Below are positions 48,139 through 56,702 of a stretch of DNA of 64,000 nucleotides, one piece after another (positions within the stretch are counted from its first letter, which is position 1; each line of letters begins with the position of its first letter). This DNA is from Thalassotalea sp. ND16A (GTDB lineage: Bacteria; Pseudomonadota; Gammaproteobacteria; Enterobacterales; Alteromonadaceae), in contig NZ_JQDZ01000124.1 in NCBI RefSeq assembly GCF_000764205.1, positions 1 through 64,000 on the forward strand, written 5' to 3'. The position numbers and the translations under genes are program-made. The notes under the pieces are model-generated. The model did not search any database. It had not been told where the DNA came from and worked only from the letters and a program-made list of their open reading frames with translations.

Positions 48139-48597
48139 TTAAACATAATCAACTGGTAAGGCTGTGGTGTATTTTATTTTTTCCATAGAGAAACTAGAAC
48201 TTACATCTGACAATTTGACCTTTTGGATCATTTTTTTGTAAAATCTATCGTAGGCCTGCATATCGGGTATTACAACTCTCAAAAGATAATCATGTTCTCC
48301 ACTTAAACGATAAAATTCAACTATCTCATCAATATCGTCAGCAAATGTCGAAAATTGATCTAACCATTCTTGTTCATGAAAACTAGTTTTAATCATGACG
48401 AATACTGTTAAGCCAACATTGAGTTTAGTTGGATCTGTCAGTACCACTCTGTCTGTGATGATACCTTTTTCTTCAAGGCGCTGAATTCTTCGCCAGCAAG
48501 GGGTTGAGGATAAACCTACTCGCTCAGCGATAGAACTAACAGACAAGGTACAATCTGATTGTAATAATTGAAGAATATGCTTATCAAACTTGTCCAT
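48139..48597 (-). CDS. Lrp/AsnC family transcriptional regulator
   Basis: The 152 residues show an N-terminal winged HTH (DKFDKHILQLLQSDCTLSVS, VGLSSTPCWRRIQRLEEKGII) and a RAM/AsnC ligand-binding domain (VIPDMQAYDRFYKKMI). Such proteins form octamers and sense amino acids. It is divergent from the cysteine-synthase-like gene with a 158-base intergenic region, the usual arrangement for local control of a neighbour. Confidence 0.93.
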   Translation of the reverse strand: MDKFDKHILQLLQSDCTLSVSSIAERVGLSSTPCWRRIQRLEEKGIITDRVVLTDPTKLNVGLTVFVMIKTSFHEQEWLDQFSTFADDIDEIVEFYRLSGEHDYLLRVVIPDMQAYDRFYKKMIQKVKLSDVSSSFSMEKIKYTTALPVDYV

Positions 48598-48755
48598 TTT
48601 AGTGCCCTGTCAAATAAAGGAAAAGTATTTCCTATTTCTACTCTATTGTAGCATACCATTCTAAAATATCGCGTATCTTTATTGTAAATAGCAAAGTTTA
48701 ACTACAAGGAATGGAGGATAATTTTCGCATTAAAAACTTATTCATAGGATTTATA

Positions 48756-49736
48756 ATGAACGATATTACTCGAATAGAGATACCATCTATATCAAGCCAA
48801 GGGCGTGGTGTTATTTACAATAATATCATGGAAACTATAGGTAACACGCCGCTAGTTAAATTACATAACTTTGGAAAAATCAATAACATCTCTGCAAACA
48901 TATTGGCAAAAATTGAATTTTTTAACCCTGCAGGTTCGATCAAAGACCGACCAGCTTTTGCAATGATTGAAGACGCTATAGCTAAAGGACTTATTAATAG
49001 CCAAACAGAAATTGTTGAAGCGACATCCGGTAATAACGGTGTTGCTTGTGCATGGGTTTGTGCAATGAAAAAAATTCCCCTTACTATTGTTATGCCTGAA
49101 CATATGTCGATAGAACGAAGAAAATTAATTAAGCACTATGGAGCTAATTTAGTGTTAACGCCAAAAGAATTAGGTACCAAAGGAGCAATTGATAAAGCCA
49201 AAGCTCTTTTGGATGAGAAAGAGCATGCAATTATGCTTGATCAATTTGGTAATCCTGCCAATTTGGCTACGCACGCTAACACAACAGCAGAAGAAATTTG
49301 GACTGATACCCAAGGAAAGGTTGATGTTTTAGTTGCCGGTATTGGTACGGGAGGCACTTTATCTGGAATTGCTCAAATCTTAAAAGAAAAGAACCCAAAA
49401 CTTATTGTTATTGCGGTTGAGCCTGCGTCATGCCCAGTTTTATCAGAAGGCCGTGCAGGTGTTCATAAAATACAGGGGTTAAGCTCTGGGCACATCCCAG
49501 ATATTTTACGTACAGATTTGATTGATGAAATAGTCACTGTAAGCAATGATGACGCGATTTTATTTGCCCAACAAATTGCTATAAGTGAAAGTTTGCCTGT
49601 TGGAATATCTTCCGGTGCTGCGTTAAAAGCTGCAAGTATTATTGGTGAAAGAGAACAGTTTTTAGGGAAAAATGTTGTGACTATTCTAGCCGATAATGCT
49701 GAGCGTTATTTTAGTACTGAATTATTTACTCAATAA
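48756..49736 (+). CDS. Cysteine synthase-like PLP enzyme
   Basis: The 326-residue fold-type II PLP protein has the lysine in NPAGSIKDRPA, the phosphate loop GIGTGGTLSGIAQ and the C-terminal SSGAALKAA. The substrate loop reads EATSGNNG instead of the EPTSGNTG of CysK/CysM, and the N terminus is extended. It may be a cysteine/homocysteine-related or beta-substituted alanine enzyme rather than housekeeping CysK. AGGA lies 6 bases before the ATG at 48756; an upstream ATG at 48711 lacks this. The divergent Lrp regulator probably controls it. Confidence 0.85.
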   Translation: MNDITRIEIPSISSQGRGVIYNNIMETIGNTPLVKLHNFGKINNISANILAKIEFFNPAGSIKDRPAFAMIEDAIAKGLINSQTEIVEATSGNNGVACAWVCAMKKIPLTIVMPEHMSIERRKLIKHYGANLVLTPKELGTKGAIDKAKALLDEKEHAIMLDQFGNPANLATHANTTAEEIWTDTQGKVDVLVAGIGTGGTLSGIAQILKEKNPKLIVIAVEPASCPVLSEGRAGVHKIQGLSSGHIPDILRTDLIDEIVTVSNDDAILFAQQIAISESLPVGISSGAALKAASIIGEREQFLGKNVVTILADNAERYFSTELFTQ

Positions 49737-49915
49737 TATTATTCTTGAAAAAGCATCAGGCTATTGGCTGTTGTTTGTAGATATTGATTATTAATCAAAG
49801 AGGTAATATATGATTCCTGAAGTAATCCAAAAATGGTACTTGCTTGTATAATCAAAGAATACAAACTTTTAAGGTGCGCCTTTAGAATAGATGCATCTTT
49901 TGTTTTTATAGTAGA

Positions 49916-50209
49916 GTGAGAGAAATAGAAGCATTTCGTTTCCTACTGATTCATTTAGCCTATGCGAACTTGTTTTTCGGCAGCCGCCTTGCCCTCAATG
50001 ATGTGCAAAGCACAGAGGTAATAGTGGGCATAGGCACAGATCTGGAACACAGTGCTACCACCTTTATTGTCGAAGCCAGCCGACGAGTGGGTGAAAATTT
50101 CAAGGCCAGTCTCGATGTCAGGGTATTCCAAAGCAGTGACCCACAGGACCTATTGTATTATTTGACCAATGACGATCATTTGGGGTTAACACTGCAATGG
50201 TATTTTTGA
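49916..50209 (+). pseudogene. C-terminal fragment of an outer membrane barrel protein
   Basis: The 97-residue frame opens at GTG. From residue 20 it alternates polar and hydrophobic residues like beta-strands (FGSRLALNDVQSTEVIVGIG, FIVEASRRVGENFKASLDVR) and ends YLTNDDHLGLTLQWYF, a typical barrel terminus with final phenylalanine. There is no signal peptide. It looks like the last strands of a larger porin-like protein whose front is lost. The DNA upstream shows no matching frame. Confidence 0.6.
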
Positions 50210-50372
50210 ATGCTTGGTAAGTGCGCCCTGAATAATTGGAATATTTCTATACTCGGCCTATTATTACTTAAAGGTATATGACTTGCTTATTTCTAATTAC
50301 ATTCGACCTTGAATGTGAGCAGCCAATTCGCTACTGTTCTCTAATTCTCATCATAAGGTAAAATATTCTCCC

Positions 50373-50957
50373 ATGGATACCGAAACATTTAATCAAGCCA
50401 TCCAATTAATCGACCAAGCCAATGCTGCCGATCCCAATAAAGAAACGTGGCAGGGCGATGAATACTCGAAAGAAGTATTATATTCGATGCGCATGAGCGA
50501 AGCCTTGGCCAGCTTTGCTCCTGAAGCTGAACAAGCATTGCAGATTGCTGCTCGCTGTCAGCATATTTGCCGCTGGCAATACCCGCGCAGCAATTATGAA
50601 ATGAATCGGCAGGGGTATTTATTATGGCGTCAGGAGTTGAAAAAATTTCATGCTAAGAAGGCGGCGGAAATTCTTGTCTCTGTTGGTTGTAAGGCTGAGA
50701 TCATTGAGCAAGTGGAGTTTTTAGTGTTGAAAAAACAATTAAAGCGAAATCCACAAACCCAAATTTTAGAAGACGTTATCTGTTTGGTATTTTTACAATA
50801 TTATTTTGATGATTTTATTGCCAAGCACAGTGAAGAAAAGCTGATTTCAGTATTGCAAAAAACCTGGGCAAAAATGTCTGAGCAAGGACATCAGGCAGCT
50901 TTAGGCTTATCGTTATCTGCGGCGGCGAATGCGCTAGTGGCAAAAGCGTTAAGTTAA
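50373..50957 (+). CDS. DUF4202 domain protein
   Basis: The 194 residues match DUF4202: an N-terminal helical region (FNQAIQLIDQANAADPNKET) and conserved ARCQHICRWQYPRSNYEMN and YLLWRQELKKFHAKKAAEIL, where Arg, His, Cys and Trp/Tyr could form a metal or nucleotide site. The family has no assigned biochemistry. It converges on nosL at the end of the nos cluster and shares a bidirectional hairpin with it. A nitrogen-oxide link is only inferred from position. Confidence 0.82.
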   Translation: MDTETFNQAIQLIDQANAADPNKETWQGDEYSKEVLYSMRMSEALASFAPEAEQALQIAARCQHICRWQYPRSNYEMNRQGYLLWRQELKKFHAKKAAEILVSVGCKAEIIEQVEFLVLKKQLKRNPQTQILEDVICLVFLQYYFDDFIAKHSEEKLISVLQKTWAKMSEQGHQAALGLSLSAAANALVAKALS

Positions 50958-50992
50958 CCTTAGTTCGGGATAAATAAATGTAATCCGACGAC

Positions 50993-51030
50993 ATAAGGCT
51001 TAAGCATTTGCGCAAGCCTTATTTAATTTT
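50993..51030. terminator. Bidirectional terminator between DUF4202 gene and nosL
   Basis: ATAAGGCTT (50993-51001) pairs with AAGCCTTAT (51014-51022) in a 9-bp stem with partial pairing inside the 12-base loop. It is followed on the plus strand by TTAATTTT. It lies between two convergent stop codons. Confidence 0.75.
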
Positions 51031-51034
51031 CGGT

Positions 51035-51529
51035 TTACATTAGTTTCGACATATCAACGTTATCAAACGCTAGCACATCACCACCAAATTCTTCGGCAAA
51101 GGCGTTTGCATCACTTTCTTTACTAAAACTGGCCAAGGTTTTGCCCATCGCTCCGGTTTTGCTTGAACCGGTTACAAACCAGGCAACTCTGGCATCTATA
51201 AAGTAACCATCATTGGGCTCATCCCAGGGCATTTTACTCATGTCATGCACGTAGATTGAGGTGACGTTACGCTTATTCTCCGGGTCAAGATAAAAGCTGA
51301 ACATGTCTCTGGTGGAGCAAAACTTATGTATTTTTTCAGCTCGGTCTTTTCGGTATAATTCACCTTTAGGTCCGGAAAAGTTACTGATCAACATGCCACA
51401 TAAATGGCATTCGTCTGAGCTTTCTATGGCTTGTGCTTGCAGCACGACTTGTTGTTGCTGTTGCTCTGAACATGAAATCAAAAATGTCAGCGAAATTAAT
51501 GGTAATAGCAGTTTAACGAGTTTGGTCAT
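51035..51529 (-). CDS. nosL: Nitrous oxide reductase accessory lipoprotein NosL
   Basis: NosL is an outer- or inner-membrane-anchored copper(I) chaperone for nosZ maturation. The 164 residues begin with a lipoprotein signal (LLPLISLTFLISC, lipobox cysteine near residue 20). The copper site lies in ECHLCGMLIS, and a later methionine/histidine segment is YVHDMSKMPW. I start at the ATG at 51529, which overlaps the nosY stop codon by one base (TAATG). It is the last gene of the cluster. Confidence 0.95.
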   Translation of the reverse strand: MTKLVKLLLPLISLTFLISCSEQQQQQVVLQAQAIESSDECHLCGMLISNFSGPKGELYRKDRAEKIHKFCSTRDMFSFYLDPENKRNVTSIYVHDMSKMPWDEPNDGYFIDARVAWFVTGSSKTGAMGKTLASFSKESDANAFAEEFGGDVLAFDNVDMSKLM

Positions 51530-52347
51530 TACAAGGTCTTCTTTTTTAGAATGAAAATGGCAAGGCTTAGCGGGATTGCTACCCAAGCCAGTAAGGACAA
51601 AATCAACTGTGATTGTGACATACTGGCGTTAATCGCAATCGCGACGGCGCCGTTGACATCACTGCTGTCCAAACCTGCAAGGTTGACTAAGCGGAAAATA
51701 TCGGCAGGGTTTAACATCATCAGCTGAGTTAAACCTTGTTGGCCAAGCTCACTATCAACGCCGACTAATAGCGCTAATAGGGCCAAATCAAAGGCAAGGG
51801 CAAAGACAAACCAGGTGATCAAGGCAAAGCCTGCGGCTTTTGATTTCTCGCTTACCGATAAACTGATCAAATAGGCAATGGCAGTAAAGCTTAAGCCCAA
51901 CAGTACCGCACTGAAAATAAACAAAGAAAAGCTGGCGATAACCTGACTATTGTCCATTTGAAAATACAACAATAAGGCCGAACTGCCAAAGCCTAAAAAT
52001 ATTGCCAGGGCGATAATGGCACCTTGTCCAATAAATTTGCCCAGTAGCAGTTGTGACTTACTTAATGGGTAAGTTAGCAGTAATAATAGGGTGCCGCTTT
52101 CTTGCTCACCGACAAAGCTGTCATAACTTAACAGCAGGGCGATCAATGGGATCAGAAATACCGCCAGGCTTGCCAGGCTTGCTATTGTCGTTGACAGAGA
52201 CGTGATCCCTATGCTGCCAGAAGCAGCTGCGCCAAAATAAGTTAATCCTAGTGACAGTACGGTAAAGATTAGGGTGATAGACACTAGCCAACGGTTTCTC
52301 AAGCCGTCCTGAAATTCTTTATTGGCAACGGTTAATACTTGCATCAT
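51529..52347 (-). CDS. nosY: ABC transporter permease NosY
   Basis: NosY is the membrane subunit of the NosDFY ABC transporter that supports copper-Z (CuZ) cluster assembly. The 272 residues contain about six membrane segments and the family loop SYDSFVGEQESGTLLLLLTY near residues 74-93. It overlaps nosF by 4 bases (ATGA) and nosL by one, which predicts translational coupling. Confidence 0.96.
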   Translation of the reverse strand: MMQVLTVANKEFQDGLRNRWLVSITLIFTVLSLGLTYFGAAASGSIGITSLSTTIASLASLAVFLIPLIALLLSYDSFVGEQESGTLLLLLTYPLSKSQLLLGKFIGQGAIIALAIFLGFGSSALLLYFQMDNSQVIASFSLFIFSAVLLGLSFTAIAYLISLSVSEKSKAAGFALITWFVFALAFDLALLALLVGVDSELGQQGLTQLMMLNPADIFRLVNLAGLDSSDVNGAVAIAINASMSQSQLILSLLAWVAIPLSLAIFILKKKTL

Positions 52348-53270
52348 GATTTGTTTCCTCCTGGCAAGGAGACTGGTTGAGAAAGGTAATGTTGATATAG
52401 TTGCTCCAGATTTGCCGGCTCAACCTGAATATCTTGTACCATTTCATAAGATAATAATTGTTTTAAGGTCGCCAGTTTTTCTTGTTCTGGCACCAGTAAT
52501 GTTTGTCTATCACTGCCGCTGCTTAAGAATTGACTCAATTTAGGATCTGTACTCACCGAGCCATTTAATCCTGTCGGTTTAATTCGTACCGGTAAATCTG
52601 CCTGTTGGCGAAGTTGCGCCAGGGTGCCGCTTGCCAATAATTTACCGGCAGATAAGATCATCGCCCTATCGATATGTTGCTCTACGCCAGGAAGCACGTG
52701 CGAACATAAAATAACACTGGAGCCCTGGGTCTTTAACTGGTCGACCGTTTGGTAAAAATCTCTGGTCGCAATCGGGTCTAAGCCAACCGTGGGCTCATCT
52801 AACAACAAGAGTTTTGGTTTGCCGATAAACGCTTGCGCCAGCCCTAAACGTTGGCGCATGCCTTTTGAGTACGTTTTTACTTGCCGTTTCATCGCGTGGC
52901 TAATGCCAACTTGCTCTAATAGATCAACCGCCGTTTTCTTATTGAAGCCTTTCAACTTTGCGAAGTAAGTAAGCACTTCCAAACCAGTGAGCTGGTCATA
53001 AAAACTGACATTTTCCGGAAGGTAACCAACTTTTGCCCGAGTATGCCACGCCGCTTTTGAATCGGGAGCCATGCCCATGACTTCGACGCTGCCGCTGCTT
53101 GGAGAAATTACCCCGAGGATAAGTTTCATCATGGTAGTTTTACCGGCGCCATTATGACCGAATAAACCAAGCACTTCGCCTTGATTTAAGGTCATACTGA
53201 CCGAATCCAGGGCAGAAAGTTTTTGGTATTGTTTGCAAACATTTTGCAACGAGATAAGGGAAGTATTCAT
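52344..53270 (-). CDS. nosF: ABC transporter ATP-binding protein NosF
   Basis: NosF is the ATPase of NosDFY. The 308 residues include Walker A GHNGAGKTTMMK (about 36-47), a signature motif YSKGMRQRLGLAQAF, Walker B KLLLLDEPTVGLDP, and a switch histidine in CSHVLPGVE. The C-terminal 70 residues are the usual extension. It overlaps nosY by 4 bases and lies 13 bases after nosD. Confidence 0.96.
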   Translation of the reverse strand: MNTSLISLQNVCKQYQKLSALDSVSMTLNQGEVLGLFGHNGAGKTTMMKLILGVISPSSGSVEVMGMAPDSKAAWHTRAKVGYLPENVSFYDQLTGLEVLTYFAKLKGFNKKTAVDLLEQVGISHAMKRQVKTYSKGMRQRLGLAQAFIGKPKLLLLDEPTVGLDPIATRDFYQTVDQLKTQGSSVILCSHVLPGVEQHIDRAMILSAGKLLASGTLAQLRQQADLPVRIKPTGLNGSVSTDPKLSQFLSSGSDRQTLLVPEQEKLATLKQLLSYEMVQDIQVEPANLEQLYQHYLSQPVSLPGGNKS

Positions 53271-53283
53271 CTGTTATTCATCC

Positions 53284-54645
53284 TTAATGCTGAGCATCAG
53301 GTTTAGTACTGGAAGAAATGCCGGCAGACGAACTGATGGTTGCCACAGTCATTTCTTCAAGATTATGGTGTGGTGATTGCATTAATGGGTAGCTATCTTT
53401 AACCCCGGGAGGTTTTAGTACCGGGAATTGTCTTTGTACCCAGCGCAAAATAAGCACCGCAGGGCTGTCCATTAACATTTTCATTTCCGGGTATTGCCAG
53501 ACCAGTTTATCAATACCATCGTTAGGTTCAAAAATTACATCACCGACAAAGTCATTATCCATATCCCAACCAAGGTAGTTGCTCCAGTAATTACCTTTGC
53601 CGTCTTTGCTCCACTCTTGTTTTTTATTGGATACGTATTTTACTTGCGTTGGGTTGTTGATAAAGCTGTTGCCGTATACTTGGGTGTTTTCCGAACCGGC
53701 AGTTAAGTGGATGCCGATCTCAGCAGTATTAATGACATTACCGGTAATGGTGTTATAAGCGGAGTTGTAGACGAACAAGCCCTTGCCATCTCGGCCTAAG
53801 ACTTTATTTTCCGGCTTGGTCCAGACGTTTTCAATGACGTTATCGCTTATCGTCGATGAGGTAATAAAGTTCATCAAAAAGCCATAATCTTCACTATTAT
53901 TACTGGTGTTTGCCGTTACGGTTAAATGCTTAGAGCTCATCAAGGCGTAACCAGCACGGGTATTATAGGCAAGGTTATTGAGCACTTTATTGCTGTGCGA
54001 GTACATGTAATGAATGCCATAACGTAAATCGTGCATGGTATTGCCATCGAGGACATTTTGCTGGCTGGATATAATGTAAAGGCCGTCTCGGGTCTTTGAT
54101 ACATTATTACCGCGCACCTCTACATGCTTTACCCCCGATAATTGAATACCATTACCTCTATCCGCTGAGCGTAATTTGGGGTTACCTACTATGGTATTGT
54201 TTAACACTTTAATATGTTCGGCGCGCTGTAGCCAAATACCAAAACCACTGCCGTGCAGTTGGTTATTTTGAATTAAGATATGGTCGGCTTTTTTATCGGA
54301 GTAAATCGCCGAATTTTGCTCGGTTAAATCATCGCCCCAGTTAATGATGGTGAGATTTTCAACGCTAATGTTGGAGCTGAAAAGCTGAATGGCATGGCCT
54401 TTACCCTGGGCATCAATAATAGCGCCGCTACTATTATCACAATCACAACCGCGTAATGTTATTGCCTGATTGACTGTGAAGTTGCCAAAATAATTGCCGT
54501 TGCTTAGGATAACCGTGTCGCCATCATTGGTGTTATCGAGAATGCTTTGTAAGTTGTCTTGCGGTGAAACTTGCCATACTTGTGCCATAGCTGTGTTGAT
54601 AACAGCCATTGTCAGCATTAAATAAAGCAGTATATTTCTCATCAT
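53284..54645 (-). CDS. nosD: Periplasmic copper-site maturation protein NosD
   Basis: NosD is a right-handed parallel beta-helix protein that works with NosFY to load sulfide or copper into NosZ. The 453 residues have a signal peptide (1-21) and many repeating helix rungs such as NGIQLSGVKHVEVRGNNVSK and YGFLMNFITSSTISDNVIEN. It follows nosZ after a strong hairpin. The first of two ATG codons is used; either is possible. Confidence 0.94.
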   Translation of the reverse strand: MMRNILLYLMLTMAVINTAMAQVWQVSPQDNLQSILDNTNDGDTVILSNGNYFGNFTVNQAITLRGCDCDNSSGAIIDAQGKGHAIQLFSSNISVENLTIINWGDDLTEQNSAIYSDKKADHILIQNNQLHGSGFGIWLQRAEHIKVLNNTIVGNPKLRSADRGNGIQLSGVKHVEVRGNNVSKTRDGLYIISSQQNVLDGNTMHDLRYGIHYMYSHSNKVLNNLAYNTRAGYALMSSKHLTVTANTSNNSEDYGFLMNFITSSTISDNVIENVWTKPENKVLGRDGKGLFVYNSAYNTITGNVINTAEIGIHLTAGSENTQVYGNSFINNPTQVKYVSNKKQEWSKDGKGNYWSNYLGWDMDNDFVGDVIFEPNDGIDKLVWQYPEMKMLMDSPAVLILRWVQRQFPVLKPPGVKDSYPLMQSPHHNLEEMTVATISSSAGISSSTKPDAQH

Positions 54646-54679
54646 TAAATGGTAATACCTTCTTAATTAAACAACAGAG

Positions 54680-54711
54680 AAAGGCATAATACGTTGCCGT
54701 ATTATGCCTTT
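54680..54711 (-). terminator. 14-bp hairpin between nosZ and nosD
   Basis: AAAGGCATAATACG and CGTATTATGCCTTT are exact complements with a 4-base loop, starting 9 bases after the nosZ stop codon. On the minus strand it is followed by CTCTG, not a T-tract. It is thus more likely an mRNA 3'-end stabiliser or partial terminator that raises nosZ over nosDFYL levels. Confidence 0.75.
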
Positions 54712-54719
54712 GCTATCTA

Positions 54720-56609
54720 CTATGCTTCTACAAACATACGACCGCGCATTTCCATGTGCAGTGCATGACAGAACCAGTTACAGTAATACCATTGTACGCC
54801 AGGCTTGTTGGCAGTAAAAGTAATAGATGATGTTGCTTGAGGACCAACTTCCATTTGCACACCATGGTTTGTCATACAGAAACCATGCGTTACATCCTCT
54901 ACCTGGTCAAGGTTAGTCACAACAACCGTTACCTCATCGCCAAGCTTCACTTTAAACTCAGTCATACCAAATGTTGGCGCAACCGAGGTCATGTAAACCC
55001 GAACTTTCTTACCGTCGCGAATGACTTTGTTGTCGGTCATCACGTTAACGCCGTCTTTTTTCGCTATGGCGATGGTGTCGGCGAAAATTGGATCGTCACG
55101 AGTCCAAAGTTTTTTCGGTTTTAATTTACTGCGGTGAACTATCATACAGTCATGTGGTTCAGCATACGTTGGACCATCATGTACCAGTTTCATTTCATCA
55201 CCAGAAATATCAATTAATTGATCGTTTTCAGGGCGCAATGGACCTACCGGTAAGAATCTGTCTTTAGAGAACTTACATAGAGAGATTAACCATTTACCAT
55301 CGGCATCACGAGTCTCACCTTGTGAAGTATGGTTATGGCCAGGTTGATAATGGACATCCAGTTTTTGACGAAGATAATTAACTTTTTCACCGTTGTGCGC
55401 TTTAATCGCATCTTCTACATTCCATTTCGCAATTTGGCTATCAAGGAATAACGTAGTGTAAGCATTACCTTTGTTATCAAAGGCAGTATGCAATGGACCT
55501 AAACCCAATTCTGGCTCAGCAACAATGGTATCACGTGGTTTAATTTTATCGCTAAATAACGCATCAAGTTTATCAATAGCAATGATTGATACGGTTGGTG
55601 ATAACTTACCGTTGGCGACAAAGTATTTACCATTTGGTGAGGTGTTCATACCATGTGGTGATTTAGGCACCGGAATGTAACGGGTTAAATCTGAACCTTT
55701 ACGGCCATCTAGTACTGGTACATTGTTACCATTGTAAGTCTTGAACTTACCCGCTTTAAGTGCCGCTTCACAACGGGCAAGGTTAAATACAACCACGTGA
55801 TCACGTTCGGCTGAGATCATATCGCCTAAGTTCATCCCCATTTCTGAGTTGTAACAGGTTGAGGCAAAGTACTTACCATCGTAATCGGCATCGGTATTAT
55901 CTAAGTTACCGTCAACCATAACCTGGAAAGTCACTTCCATGGTTTCGGCATTAATTACGTTGAACAATGAACGGTAAGTGCTAACATCTTCCATAGAAGA
56001 TTTGCCATCGTTGTTCATTGGGATTTCAAATTCACCGTTACAAATAACGTACTTTGTGTATGGTGCTTTTTGTACACGTAAACCGTGGATCGCCTGCACG
56101 TTAGGTACGGTGATCATTTTGTCGGTTTTCATGACGTCACAACGAATACGAGCAACACGTGAGTTGGCTTTATCATTGATAAAGACGTATTTACCATCGT
56201 AACGACCGTCTTGCATACTCATGTGCGGGTGATGGGAGTCACCTGCATGTAGATGAGCACTATCGCCCTTAATACGCTTACTTTCATCGGTTAAACCCCA
56301 ACCAGTAGCACTGTCGGTATTAAATACTGGGATACGCATTAATTCGCGCATCGATGGCAAGCCCATAATACGAACTTCACCAGAGTGACCACCACTCCAG
56401 AAACCATAGTATTCATCTAAGTCACCAGGATGAACAAAGGCACTGTTACCTGCTTCTGCGGCATTGGCTTTTGCCATTGTTGCGAACATTGTTGCCGTCA
56501 TCGGAGCGGCAATAGCACCGGCGCCGAGAAGGGCTGTTTTTCCGAAAAATTTACGTCTTTCTTTGTTTTCCAGCTCCAACTCATTAGAGCGCTTGTCTTC
56601 GTTACTCAT
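54720..56609 (-). CDS. nosZ: Nitrous oxide reductase (clade I, Tat-exported)
   Basis: NosZ reduces nitrous oxide to dinitrogen in the periplasm. The 629 residues begin with a Tat signal ([20 protein letters not shown]). CuZ histidines begin in [13 protein letters not shown]. The C-terminal cupredoxin CuA site is [16 protein letters not shown], with all ligands present. The Tat signal and nosR partner place it in clade I. It lies 93 bases after nosR. Confidence 0.98.
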   Translation of the reverse strand: MSNEDKRSNELELENKERRKFFGKTALLGAGAIAAPMTATMFATMAKANAAEAGNSAFVHPGDLDEYYGFWSGGHSGEVRIMGLPSMRELMRIPVFNTDSATGWGLTDESKRIKGDSAHLHAGDSHHPHMSMQDGRYDGKYVFINDKANSRVARIRCDVMKTDKMITVPNVQAIHGLRVQKAPYTKYVICNGEFEIPMNNDGKSSMEDVSTYRSLFNVINAETMEVTFQVMVDGNLDNTDADYDGKYFASTCYNSEMGMNLGDMISAERDHVVVFNLARCEAALKAGKFKTYNGNNVPVLDGRKGSDLTRYIPVPKSPHGMNTSPNGKYFVANGKLSPTVSIIAIDKLDALFSDKIKPRDTIVAEPELGLGPLHTAFDNKGNAYTTLFLDSQIAKWNVEDAIKAHNGEKVNYLRQKLDVHYQPGHNHTSQGETRDADGKWLISLCKFSKDRFLPVGPLRPENDQLIDISGDEMKLVHDGPTYAEPHDCMIVHRSKLKPKKLWTRDDPIFADTIAIAKKDGVNVMTDNKVIRDGKKVRVYMTSVAPTFGMTEFKVKLGDEVTVVVTNLDQVEDVTHGFCMTNHGVQMEVGPQATSSITFTANKPGVQWYYCNWFCHALHMEMRGRMFVEA

Positions 56610-56702
56610 TCTGATTCTCCATCTTGGTGTTAATTTTTAGCTTTGTTAAAATTATATTTATTACACATAGTGTTGTTACATGTTCGTGTTTACGGGTGTT
56701 GC

